Source of the DNA: Nocardia macrotermitis
GTDB taxonomy: Bacteria > Actinomycetota > Actinomycetes > Mycobacteriales > Mycobacteriaceae
Assembly (NCBI RefSeq): GCF_009604405.1
Contig: NZ_WEGK01000003.1
Span: 62,001-126,000 of the forward strand
Length of the DNA: 64,000 bases
Direction: 5' to 3'
The notes under the pieces are model-generated. The model searched no databases and was not told the origin of the DNA. It saw only the letters and a program-made list of their open reading frames with translations. Below are positions 18,615-26,488 of the stretch, piece after piece (the stretch's first letter is position 1; the number at the start of each line of letters is the position of its first letter). A program made the translations under genes and the position numbers.

Positions 18615-18652
18615 CGAAGGCCGCCTCCATCGAAAGATGAAGGCGGCCTTCG
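18615..18652. terminator. Strong bidirectional hairpin terminator after kdpC
   Basis: CGAAGGCCGCCTCCATC-GAAA-GATGAAGGCGGCCTTCG forms a 17-base-pair stem with a single C/A mismatch and a GNRA-type GAAA tetraloop. It lies between the convergent kdpC and L,D-transpeptidase genes, so it should stop both. Confidence 0.88.
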
Positions 18653-18678
18653 TATTTCCGCTACGAACCCGGTCCCGG

Positions 18679-19983
18679 TTACTTGTTCAGCGCGCTACCC
18701 TGCAACCACTGATCCCAGGGCAGGGTCCAGTCACCGTTGTCCCACACCTGCAACGCCGGGCCGCCGGTGTTGTGCACCTCGACCACATCGCCCATCATCG
18801 ACCAGTTGTAGAACCACTGGGCGTTGGACTGATTGAGGTTCAGACAGCCGTGCGAGGTGTTGCGCACACCCTGCGCGGAGACGGTCGAATCCAGCTGGTG
18901 CAGGTAGATCCCGTCCGCGCTGATCTGGGTGGCCCAGTTGATCGCCTCCTTGTAGCCGAGCCGGGAGTTGACCGGCAGGCCGAAGGTGGAGGAGTCCATG
19001 ATCACCGGGTTGCCGCGCCCCATCACCGTGTAGGTGCCGGGCATGGTCCAGAAGTAGATGGTCCTGCCGTCGACGACCTGGGTGCCGCCCATCCCCATCG
19101 AGGTCGGCATGGTGCGGATCAGCTTGCCGTTCTCGAAGACCTGCACCTGATGGGTGTTGTCGTCGGCGATGGACACATGCGAGGGGCCGATCGTGAACGA
19201 CGCCTTGGAGTTCTCCTGGCCGTACAGTCCGCCGCCCAGCTGCGCGCCGAAGATGTTGGCCGCCACCGTCACCTTGGTGCCCGGCGCCCAGTACTTCTGC
19301 GGCCGCCAGTGCGCGTTGCGATCGTCGAGCCAGTACCACGAGCCCTGGACCGGAGGATTGGTCGTCACGGAGAGTTTCTTCTCCGCGGCGGCCTTGTCCG
19401 GGATCGCCTCGTCGAAGTGCGCGACGATGACCGTGCCGACGCCGTATGTCCCGCCGTCGACCTCCTGACCACCGGTGTTGGTCAGATACGCCTTGGTCTG
19501 GTTGCTCGGGGTCAGCGTGGTGAACGAGGTCTTGGCCTCGGGGATCGGCCCGGTCAGCGTGACGCCCTGGGCCGCGACCGAATAGGTGTGGTTGTAGCCC
19601 AGCGGTTCCGAAGGCTTCCAGGCCGTCTTGTCCGGGGTGTAGATCCCCTCGATCTGTTTGCCGTTCTCGTTCGTCATCGTGACCGTGGTCAGCTGGCCCT
19701 GTGAGGCGCTGACCTCGATCTTGCCGAGCGGATCGACCGCGTCGCCGCCGCCGGGGGTGACCGAGATCTTGGCCGCGGGGGCCTTGGCGGCCGGTCCCGC
19801 CTGGGAGGAGGAACTCGACGTGGACGAGCACGACGCGGCCAGCAGCGCCGCCGTGAACGCCAGGCACAGCGCTACCCCGCCCTTGCCGCTCCTACCCATA
19901 CCGAATCGGATGGGTGTGCTCCGAGCCCCGCCCTGGTGCCGCACGCCTGTGCGACCGTCGCGCCGTACCGGGCGACCTGACAT
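18679..19983 (-). CDS. L,D-transpeptidase lipoprotein (Ig-like domains plus YkuD)
   Basis: Peptidoglycan 3-3 cross-linking enzyme, 434 residues, of the mycobacterial LdtA/LdtB type. Order: basic N-terminus, hydrophobic signal ALCLAFTAALLAAS followed by Cys (lipobox-like LAASC), a Ser-rich spacer, two Ig-like domains (KISVTPGGGDAVDPLGKIEV ... SWYWLDDRNAHWRPQKYW) and the YkuD catalytic domain. The active site reads HQLDST ... NTSHGCLNL with the catalytic Cys and its His/Gly partners. The WDNGDWTLPWDQWLQGS tail fits Ldt2-like C-terminal extensions. ATG 19983 has AGGAG seven bases upstream and is preferred over the internal ATG at 19899. It probably responds to envelope stress, judging from its Kdp/ectoine neighbours (inference). 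Confidence 0.9.
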   Translation of the reverse strand: MSGRPVRRDGRTGVRHQGGARSTPIRFGMGRSGKGGVALCLAFTAALLAASCSSTSSSSSQAGPAAKAPAAKISVTPGGGDAVDPLGKIEVSASQGQLTTVTMTNENGKQIEGIYTPDKTAWKPSEPLGYNHTYSVAAQGVTLTGPIPEAKTSFTTLTPSNQTKAYLTNTGGQEVDGGTYGVGTVIVAHFDEAIPDKAAAEKKLSVTTNPPVQGSWYWLDDRNAHWRPQKYWAPGTKVTVAANIFGAQLGGGLYGQENSKASFTIGPSHVSIADDNTHQVQVFENGKLIRTMPTSMGMGGTQVVDGRTIYFWTMPGTYTVMGRGNPVIMDSSTFGLPVNSRLGYKEAINWATQISADGIYLHQLDSTVSAQGVRNTSHGCLNLNQSNAQWFYNWSMMGDVVEVHNTGGPALQVWDNGDWTLPWDQWLQGSALNK

Positions 19984-20065
19984 GGTGTGTCTCCTGCGCT
20001 TGCCCGTGCGCGCGCCGGGCCTTCGCCCCCGCTGCGCACCATCGCCGAACTGTTCGACGACCAGC

Positions 20066-20257
20066 TTACGGGGCACGCGAGAACGGCGGCGCATCGCGGT
20101 GATTGCCGAAATGTTTCCGGATGTAGTTGTCGGGTATCCCGTTACCTTTGAGCACACGCTCGGCGGCAGGGCGCAGGGGTTTGGGTCGGTTCGGTCCTCC
20201 CACGTCGCGAGTGTAACTCGCTGTGGCATCAATCACGTCGGGGTCTTTCGGTGGCAA
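20066..20257 (-). CDS. Small basic hypothetical protein upstream of the L,D-transpeptidase
   Basis: A 63-residue frame (TTG start at 20257; internal GTG and ATG are alternatives) with an Arg/Lys/Pro-rich sequence including GGPNRPKPLRPAAERVLKGN and IPDNYIRKHFGNHRDAPP. The composition is protein-like and it fills an otherwise empty 458-base gap between divergent genes, with the stop 83 bases before the transpeptidase start. I do not recognise the family. It could be a spurious frame. Confidence 0.4.
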   Translation of the reverse strand: MPPKDPDVIDATASYTRDVGGPNRPKPLRPAAERVLKGNGIPDNYIRKHFGNHRDAPPFSRAP

Positions 20258-20441
20258 ACGCCAATGTAACAGGCCGATAACGGTTTCGCAGCCCGGGTCG
20301 GTGCGGACCGGGTGGTTGATGCCCGCGACCGGATTGCCCTACGTTTACTTCGGCATGGTCGTGGGTAATCACAACACCGTTGCCCGAAGAGGATGCCGAG
20401 CCCGAGGGTGCCCTCCCCGCGTGCCAGCTAGGGATTGGAAT

Positions 20442-21152
20442 ATGACAGCGAACCTGATGATCGTGGAGGACGACGACCGGGTCCGCGACGCACTGCGACT
20501 GGCCATGGAGGACGAGGGCTACGACGTAGCCGAGGCCGAGGAGGCCGAGGACGCCCTCGAACATCTGCGCGACAACGGTGCGCCCGATGTGATGATCGTG
20601 GACCTGATGCTCGGCAATATGGACGGATTCACCTGTATCCGGGAGATCCGTCGCGATCACGACGTGCCCATCATCGTGGTCAGCGCGCGTGACGACACCC
20701 ACGATGTGGTGGCGGCCCTGGAGGCCGGCGCCGACGACTTCGTGACCAAACCCTTCGAGATCAAGGAGATCACCGCCCGGATGCGGGCATTGCGGCGGCG
20801 GGCCAATCAGATGGTCGAGCCGCAGGCTCCCCAGGAGGTCCTGCTCGACGCGGATCCCGATGTGCCACTGGTGCTTTCGCCCGAGGGCGGCACGGTGCGC
20901 CGCGGCGAGGAGGAACTGCATCTCACGCTCACCGAATTCCGGTTGCTGTGCGAACTGGCCGAGACGCCGGGCCGGGTGCTCTCGCGCAGCGTCCTGCTCG
21001 AAAGAGTCTGGGACCGTGGATTTTTCGGTGACGAGCGGATCGTGGACGTGCATGTGCGCCGGTTGCGCACCAAGATCGAGCGCGATCCGTCCGATCCGGT
21101 CATCGTGGTGACCGTGCGCGGGCTCGGCTACCGCCTCGATGTGCAGCGCTGA
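20442..21152 (+). CDS. OmpR/PhoB-family response regulator
   Basis: A 236-residue two-component regulator. Receiver: LMIVEDDDRVRDALRLAMED, phospho-acceptor Asp in VMIVDLMLGNMDG, VVSARDDTHDVVAALEAGAD and the Lys of DFVTKPFEIKEI. A winged-helix domain follows a short linker: HLTLTEFRLLCELAETPGRV, ERVWDRGFFGDERIVDVHVR and VTVRGLGYRLDV. The start is ATG with GGGATTGGA just upstream; frame extension to 20223 is not conserved. It overlaps the next gene by 14 bases, pairing it with that kinase. Targets unknown; the ect operon directly downstream is an obvious candidate. Confidence 0.93.
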   Translation: MTANLMIVEDDDRVRDALRLAMEDEGYDVAEAEEAEDALEHLRDNGAPDVMIVDLMLGNMDGFTCIREIRRDHDVPIIVVSARDDTHDVVAALEAGADDFVTKPFEIKEITARMRALRRRANQMVEPQAPQEVLLDADPDVPLVLSPEGGTVRRGEEELHLTLTEFRLLCELAETPGRVLSRSVLLERVWDRGFFGDERIVDVHVRRLRTKIERDPSDPVIVVTVRGLGYRLDVQR

Positions 21153-22197
21153 GCTGGGCCGGACTACTCCCGAACTGCCGCCGCGTCGTCGGCGGGTGCT
21201 GCCGCGCCGGCAGAGTCTGCGCGGCCGGGCGGTCATCGCCTTCGCGGTGACCGCGGGTCTGGTTTCCTCGGTGCTGGCCGTCGCGGTGACGGTGGTGGAT
21301 CGCGGCGTGTGGATGACGCTGATCGCCTGCGCGGTGTTCGGCACCGCGATCGGCGCGACCGTCGGGTTGTGGTTGAGCCGCAGGTTGCTCGAACCGTTGC
21401 AGCGGGTCACCCGGACCGCGGCCAAGATCGCCTCCGGTGAGCTGGGCACCCGGCTGCCCGATACCGACGATCCCGATCTCGCGCCGACCGTCGACACCTT
21501 CAACGCCATGGTGGATTCGCTGCAACGCCGGATCGATCGCGAACATCGGCTGGTCGGCGACGTCAGCCACGAGTTGCGCACCCCGCTGACCACGCTGACC
21601 ACCAGCGTCGGGGTGATGGTGCGGCACGAGGACGAACTGTCCGAGCGTTCGCGCCGGGCGTTGGGGCTGGTGCGTGCCGAACTCGATCATCTGCGCAGGT
21701 TGCTGGACGATCTGCTGGCGTTGGCCCGCGCCGAGGCGCGCATTCACCGCGCGGACGCCGAACCGTTGTCGGTGCGCGAGTTGCTGACGCACACGCTGGA
21801 AGAATTGCATTATCGGCCCGAATTACTGAACGTTTCGGGCGATGCCACCGTCACGGGCCGGAAGATCGAGCTCGAGCGGGCGCTGGCGAATCTCCTGGAG
21901 AATGCCGAACGGCACGGTGGGGGCGCGATCGCGATCACCGCGCGGCCGGTGGGACATGACGTGGTGATTACGGTCGAGGACGCCGGGCCGGGGGTGGCGC
22001 CGGAGGATCGGGAACGCATTTTCGACCGTTTCGTCACGGTGCGGCGGAGTCGGCGTTCGGGGGCGGGCACCGGTATCGGTCTGGCGCTGGTCGCGGAAAC
22101 CATTGCCGCACATGGCGGAAACGTCGTTTGCGTCGATCGGCCGGGCGGCGGGGCGCGCTTTGTCGTCACTATGCCGTTAAGTGACGAAACTCACTGA
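21139..22197 (+). CDS. Two-component sensor histidine kinase without an external sensor domain
   Basis: A 352-residue membrane kinase. Two hydrophobic segments (AVIAFAVTAGLVSSVLAVAV and WMTLIACAVFGTAIGATVGL) are separated by only about five residues, so almost nothing is exposed outside. Then HAMP (SRRLLEPLQRVTRTAAKIAS), HisKA with H-box GDVSHELRTPLTTLTT, and HATPase boxes LANLLENAERHGGG, VEDAGPGVAPEDRERIFDRF and GAGTGIGLALVAETIAAHGG. All catalytic boxes are intact. The short loop is typical of intramembrane-sensing kinases that react to envelope state or to a partner protein. Confidence 0.92.
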   Translation: MCSAELGRTTPELPPRRRRVLPRRQSLRGRAVIAFAVTAGLVSSVLAVAVTVVDRGVWMTLIACAVFGTAIGATVGLWLSRRLLEPLQRVTRTAAKIASGELGTRLPDTDDPDLAPTVDTFNAMVDSLQRRIDREHRLVGDVSHELRTPLTTLTTSVGVMVRHEDELSERSRRALGLVRAELDHLRRLLDDLLALARAEARIHRADAEPLSVRELLTHTLEELHYRPELLNVSGDATVTGRKIELERALANLLENAERHGGGAIAITARPVGHDVVITVEDAGPGVAPEDRERIFDRFVTVRRSRRSGAGTGIGLALVAETIAAHGGNVVCVDRPGGGARFVVTMPLSDETH

Positions 22198-22271
22198 AAA
22201 CAAACCTGTAACACGACCGTAAAGTAACGGACCGGGTTCCCTCAAAGTTGGGTGGGAAGCCTGTAGAGGTG

Positions 22272-22862
22272 ATGCAGATACGAACGCGCAGCACCACTTC
22301 GAGTTCCTCGCATTCCGATCCAGACAGCAACCACCGGGCGCAAACCGGTTCCTCGGTGGTGATTCGTGCCCCTCGCGTCGGCGACGGCGCCGCGATGTGG
22401 CAGATCGCGGTGGATTCCCAAGTGCTGGATGCCAATTCGAGCTATGCGTATCTCCTGTGGTGCCGGGATTTCGGAGCCACCTCGGTGGTGGCCGAAATCG
22501 ATGGCGACATCGCGGGTTTCGTGACCGGATATCTGCGTCCTGATGCACCGGAGGTGGTTTTCGTCTGGCAGGTGGCGGTGAACCACGCGTTCCGCGGTCG
22601 CGGAGTCGGCGTGGCGATGCTCGATCACCTGGTGAATTGCGCAGCAGAACAAGGTATTTCAATTCTGGAGACAACGGTCTCCCCGGACAACGAGGCATCA
22701 GTGGCGATGTTCGCCTCACTCGCGCGCCGACGCGGTGCGCGGATGAGTCGCGAGTCGTTGTTCGCACCCGAAGACTTTCCGGACGGGCACGAACCCGAAG
22801 ACCTGTACCGGATCTCGCCGCTGGGGAACAGTGGCGATCACATCACGGAGGATCACCGATGA
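22272..22862 (+). CDS. ectA: L-2,4-diaminobutyrate acetyltransferase
   Basis: Second enzyme of ectoine synthesis: N-gamma-acetylates diaminobutyrate with acetyl-CoA. A GNAT fold of 196 residues: VVIRAPRVGDGAAMWQIAVD, then SQVLDANSSYAYLLWCRDF (EctA-specific substrate segment) and the acetyl-CoA loop VAVNHAFRGRGVGVAMLDHL. The first ~35 Ser/Thr-rich residues are poorly conserved; ATG 22272 is chosen but a TTG at 22248 or GTG at 22269 is possible. ATG of ectB overlaps its stop. Confidence 0.93.
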   Translation: MQIRTRSTTSSSSHSDPDSNHRAQTGSSVVIRAPRVGDGAAMWQIAVDSQVLDANSSYAYLLWCRDFGATSVVAEIDGDIAGFVTGYLRPDAPEVVFVWQVAVNHAFRGRGVGVAMLDHLVNCAAEQGISILETTVSPDNEASVAMFASLARRRGARMSRESLFAPEDFPDGHEPEDLYRISPLGNSGDHITEDHR

Positions 22863-24118
22863 CCACCGCCGAACTCACCATTTTCGAAGCGCTGGAATCG
22901 AATGTTCGCGGATACTGCCGGGCGTGGCCGACTTTGTTCGACACCGCTCAGGGCGCATGGCTGCGGGACGGAAGCGGCCGGGAATACCTGGACTTCTTCG
23001 CGGGCGCGGGCGCGCTGAACTACGGGCACAACAACCCGGTCCTCAAACAGGCACTGCTGGATTACATTGCGCGCGACGGAATTACGCACGGACTGGATAT
23101 GTCCACCGTCGCCAAGCGCGAACTGCTCGAGGCGATCGAACGGATTCTGCTGGACCCGCGCGGGCTGGACTACAAGGTGCAGTTCCCCGGGCCCACCGGT
23201 GCGAACGCGGTGGAATCGGCGCTGAAACTGGCGCGCAAGATCACCGGCCGCACCACAATTCTCAACTTCACCAACGCATTTCACGGCATGACCCTGGGCG
23301 CGCTGTCGGTCACCGGTAACGCCGCCAAGCGCGCGGGCGCGGGAGTGCCGCTGGTGCACGTGAATCCGATGCCCTACGACGGCTATGTCGAGGGCGCGGA
23401 CTTCGGCTGGATGGAGCGCGTGCTGGACGACAACTCCTCGGGCGTGGACAAGCCCGCGGCGGTGATCGTGGAGACCGTGCAGGGCGAGGGCGGGGTCAAC
23501 GTCGCGCGGCACGAGTGGCTGCGCGCGCTGGCCGGACTGTGCGCCGCGCGCGGCATCCTGCTCATCGTCGACGACGTGCAGATGGGCTGCGGTCGCACCG
23601 GCCCGTTCTTCTCCTTCGAGACCGCCGGTATCACCCCGGACATCGTGACGCTGTCCAAGTCGATCAGCGGTTACGGTATGCCGCTGGCGCTGGTGCTGAT
23701 GCGCCGCGAACTCGACCAGTGGGCGCCCGGCGAGCACAACGGCACCTTCCGCGGCAACAACCCGGCCTTCGTGACCGCGAAGGTGTCGCTGGAGCACTTC
23801 TGGACCGATCGAAAGCTCGAGGAGTCCACTCTCCTGAAGGGGGAGCGGATCCGTGAGTCGTTCGGCGCGCTGGCCGATTCCCACGCAGGAATCACCACCC
23901 GCGGCCGCGGCCTGGTCCAGGGTTTGTCCTTCGAGGACGCCTCGCAGGCGAGTAAGGTCTGCCGCATCGCCTTCGAGAAGGGGCTGATCGTGGAGACCTC
24001 CGGCGCCGAGGACCAGGTGGTCAAGCTGCTGCCGCCGCTGACCATCACCGATGACGAACTCGACCACGGCCTGAAGATCCTCACCGACGCCGTGCATACC
24101 ATCCGGGAAGGCCGCTGA
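22859..24118 (+). CDS. ectB: Diaminobutyrate-2-oxoglutarate transaminase
   Basis: First enzyme of ectoine synthesis: makes L-2,4-diaminobutyrate from aspartate semialdehyde and glutamate using PLP. The 419-residue class III aminotransferase shows FFAGAGALNYGHNNPVLK, the cofactor loop GPTGANAVESALKLARK, NAFHGMTLGALS, the Asp of LLIVDDVQMGCGRTG that holds the pyridine nitrogen, and the Schiff-base lysine in TLSKSISGYGMPLALVL. Start overlaps ectA by four bases (ATGA). Confidence 0.97.
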   Translation: MTTAELTIFEALESNVRGYCRAWPTLFDTAQGAWLRDGSGREYLDFFAGAGALNYGHNNPVLKQALLDYIARDGITHGLDMSTVAKRELLEAIERILLDPRGLDYKVQFPGPTGANAVESALKLARKITGRTTILNFTNAFHGMTLGALSVTGNAAKRAGAGVPLVHVNPMPYDGYVEGADFGWMERVLDDNSSGVDKPAAVIVETVQGEGGVNVARHEWLRALAGLCAARGILLIVDDVQMGCGRTGPFFSFETAGITPDIVTLSKSISGYGMPLALVLMRRELDQWAPGEHNGTFRGNNPAFVTAKVSLEHFWTDRKLEESTLLKGERIRESFGALADSHAGITTRGRGLVQGLSFEDASQASKVCRIAFEKGLIVETSGAEDQVVKLLPPLTITDDELDHGLKILTDAVHTIREGR

Positions 24119-24121
24119 TCC

Positions 24122-24517
24122 ATGATCGTTCGTACCACTGCCGACATCACCGGAACCGATCGCGATGTGGCGCAGGAACGTTGGCGCAGTAAGCGCATCG
24201 TGCTCGGCGGTGACCGGGTCGGGTTCTCGTTTCACGAGACCACCATCGAGGCGGGCACCACGCACGAGTTCCACTATCAGAACCATGTGGAAGCGGTCTG
24301 GCTCGTGGAGGGTGAGGGCACGCTGTACGACCTCACCAACGACAAGACCTACGACCTGGCCCCCGGCACCATGTATCTGCTGAACGGGCACGAACGTCAT
24401 CGCGTCGAGACCCGTACGCGGATGCGGATGCTGTGTGTGTTCAATCCGCCGGTCACGGGCCAGGAGGTGCACGACGAGAACGGCGTCTATCCGTTGGTCG
24501 CCGTTCCGGATCTGTAA
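24122..24517 (+). CDS. ectC: L-ectoine synthase
   Basis: Cyclises N-gamma-acetyl-diaminobutyrate to ectoine. A 131-residue cupin protein with [16 protein letters not shown], then [40 protein letters not shown] and [20 protein letters not shown], which include the metal-binding Glu, Tyr and His. The start is three bases past the ectB stop. Normal length. Confidence 0.97.
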   Translation: MIVRTTADITGTDRDVAQERWRSKRIVLGGDRVGFSFHETTIEAGTTHEFHYQNHVEAVWLVEGEGTLYDLTNDKTYDLAPGTMYLLNGHERHRVETRTRMRMLCVFNPPVTGQEVHDENGVYPLVAVPDL

Positions 24518-24532
24518 GGAGGAAACTGCCGT

Positions 24533-25423
24533 ATGACGTTGGCCGACAATGGAACAGACCGCTATCCGACCCGGACCCCGTCGCCGCGGGAACCGGTGGA
24601 CCGGCTCGACCCCACGGTGTGGGGCGGGCCGGACGCGGGGGCGGTCGAATTGTTGGCGAGCTTCGAATCGGACGGGTACGCGATCATCGACGAACTCCTC
24701 ACGACCGCGGAGGTCGCGGATTTCGCCGATGAGATCGACCGGCTCGCAAGCGATCCGGAGCTGCGACTGGATGAACGGGTGATCATCGAGAAGACCTCGA
24801 ACCGCGTGCGGTCGATCTTCGAGGTGCACGAGATCAGCTCGAAGGTGGCCGATCTGGTGCGCGATCCCCGCGTCATCGAGCTGGCACGGCACGTGCTGGG
24901 TTCGGATGTCTACATCCACCAGAGCCGGGTCAACTACATGCCGGGTTTCGAGGGCACCGGATTCTATTGGCATTCGGATTTCGAGACCTGGCATGCGGAG
25001 GACGGGATGCCCGCACCGCGGGCGGTGAGCCTGTCCATCGCGCTGAGCGACAACTATCCGTTCAACGGCAGCCTGATGGTGATGCCCGGATCGCACCGCA
25101 CCTTCGTGCCGTGCCAGGGCGCCACCCCGGCGGACCACTACCGGGAATCGTTGCAGGAGCAGATGATCGGCGTGCCCTCGCACGAGCACATCGCCGATCT
25201 GGCGGAGAAGCACGGCATCGCGCAGTTCACCGGTGCGCGCGGCTCCGCGCTGCTGTTCGATTCGAACATCATGCACGGTTCGGCGAACAACATCACGCCG
25301 TTCCCGCGTTCGAACATCTTCCTGGTGTTCAACAGCGTCGAGAACACGCTCGTGGCACCGTATTCCGCGCCGGTGCCGCGGCCGACGTACATCGCCGCCC
25401 GGGATTTCGATCCCGTGCGCTGA
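24533..25423 (+). CDS. ectD: Ectoine 5-hydroxylase
   Basis: Fe(II)/2-oxoglutarate dioxygenase converting ectoine to 5-hydroxyectoine, 296 residues. The signature FYWHSDFETWHAEDGMPAPR contains the iron ligands His and Asp. The distal His lies in FDSNIMHGSANNITPFPRSN, which also has the 2-oxoglutarate-binding Arg, and HQSRVNYMPGFEGTGFYWHS fits the ectoine pocket. AAGGAGG lies about nine bases before the ATG and 15 bases separate it from ectC. The organism should therefore make both solutes. Confidence 0.97.
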   Translation: MTLADNGTDRYPTRTPSPREPVDRLDPTVWGGPDAGAVELLASFESDGYAIIDELLTTAEVADFADEIDRLASDPELRLDERVIIEKTSNRVRSIFEVHEISSKVADLVRDPRVIELARHVLGSDVYIHQSRVNYMPGFEGTGFYWHSDFETWHAEDGMPAPRAVSLSIALSDNYPFNGSLMVMPGSHRTFVPCQGATPADHYRESLQEQMIGVPSHEHIADLAEKHGIAQFTGARGSALLFDSNIMHGSANNITPFPRSNIFLVFNSVENTLVAPYSAPVPRPTYIAARDFDPVR

Positions 25424-25439
25424 GCGCGTCACGTCGAAT

Positions 25440-25474
25440 GCCCCGCCGCCCAGGCTGTTTCGGGTGGGCGGGGC
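25440..25474 (+). terminator. Terminator hairpin after ectD
   Basis: GCCCCGCC pairs with GGCGGGGC, with a further CCC/GGG pairing nearer a loop of about 12 bases, and TTTCGG follows. It lies 17 bases after the ectD stop and before the convergent DUF72 gene, closing the ectABCD transcript. Confidence 0.75.
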
Positions 25475-25505
25475 TTTCGGCTGTTGGGGGACGGGGTTTT
25501 TCGGC

Positions 25506-26345
25506 TCAGAACAGGGTCATCGGGGTGGTTTCCGGTGGCCGGGGCAGTGGTTCGAGTTCGGGGACCAGCGTGCGCATCTGTTCGTGGAAGCGCCGGGCCA
25601 GCAGCAGGGACTGGGCGTTGTCGGGGGTGTGCACGAATACGGTGGGGGAGCGGCCTTCCCGCAACCACGCGGCCACGACCTCGGTCCACGGCTGCCAGCC
25701 CGCGACGGTGGCCTCGGTGTCGTCGCGGCCGTGATAACGCACGATCGGGAACTCGGTCAGGGCCCGATCGCGGCGCGGCAGGCGCGGCTTCTTGCCCCAC
25801 GCCTCGCGTTCGCCCGCGCTGACCGGACGAGCGGCGAAAAGCGTTGTGGTGTCGAAGGGTATCCACTCCGCGCCGACGCGGTTCAGTACGTATTCCAGCT
25901 GCCGCGCGGCGCGTTCGTCGGTGAAGAAGGCGGGGTGGCGGACCTCCACGGCGCTGCGGCATGCGCGCGGCAGCTGACGCAGGAATCCGGCCAGCACACC
26001 GAGATCGGTCGGGCCGAAGGTAGCGGGCAACTGCACCCACAGCGCGTGGATGCGGGGACCGAGCGGTTCGACCGCGTCCAGGAAGGTGCCCAGTTCGGCT
26101 TCCGCGCCGCTCATCCGGCGGTCGTGGGTGATGATCCGGGGCAGTTTCACCACGAAGCGGAACTCCGGACCGGTCTGCTGTGCCCACGAGGCGACGGTCT
26201 TGCGCGCCGGAATGCCGTAGAAGGTGGTGTTGGTCTCCACGGCGGTGCACCAGCCGGCATAGCCGCGCAGCCGTTCGCGTGGTTCGGGCTGCTGCTCCTG
26301 CCAGGCGGTATGCGTCCATTGCGCACAACCCACGGACAATCGCAT
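25506..26345 (-). CDS. DUF72 domain-containing protein
   Basis: A 279-residue protein of the DUF72 (YecE-like) TIM-barrel family, function unknown. Seen: MRLSVGCAQWTHTAWQ at the start (usual G-x-x-x-W pattern), TAVETNTTFYGIPARKTVAS, FVVKLPRIITHDRR, LWVQLPATFGPTDLGVLAGF, SAVEVRHPAFFTDERA and a closing RFHEQMRTLVPELE. Two conserved acidic residues in the E-x-R-H-P strand suggest an active site. It is a single gene facing the ect operon. Confidence 0.88.
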   Translation of the reverse strand: MRLSVGCAQWTHTAWQEQQPEPRERLRGYAGWCTAVETNTTFYGIPARKTVASWAQQTGPEFRFVVKLPRIITHDRRMSGAEAELGTFLDAVEPLGPRIHALWVQLPATFGPTDLGVLAGFLRQLPRACRSAVEVRHPAFFTDERAARQLEYVLNRVGAEWIPFDTTTLFAARPVSAGEREAWGKKPRLPRRDRALTEFPIVRYHGRDDTEATVAGWQPWTEVVAAWLREGRSPTVFVHTPDNAQSLLLARRFHEQMRTLVPELEPLPRPPETTPMTLF

Positions 26346-26419
26346 CCCGTGACGTTAGCGCGTGGGATCCGCGGAATCCGAATCCGTTCGTCGCGCGCCG
26401 GGCGCGCTCACACGCCGAA

Positions 26420-26482
26420 CGCCGAATCCGGCGGGCGGGCCGGATTCGGCGTCGACAGCCCCCGCCCTGAGCCTGGGCGGGG
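26420..26482. terminator. Two adjacent hairpins after the acyl-CoA dehydrogenase operon
   Basis: Hairpin one: CGCCGAATCCGG (26420-26431) and CCGGATTCGGCG (26440-26451), a perfect 12-base stem with an 8-base loop. Hairpin two: CCCCGCCC (26460-26467) and GGGCGGGG (26475-26482), a perfect 8-base stem with a 7-base loop. They lie just downstream of the minus-strand acyl-CoA dehydrogenase stop and upstream of the DUF72 start; double terminators fit. Confidence 0.7.
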
Positions 26483-26488
26483 CCGGTA

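Noticed and set aside
22853-25432. Open minus-strand frame of 859 codons opposite ectB, ectC and ectD
   Set aside because: It is the mirror of strongly recognised plus-strand genes; its translation is Arg/His/Gly-rich without any domain. This is the usual artefact of high G+C third positions.
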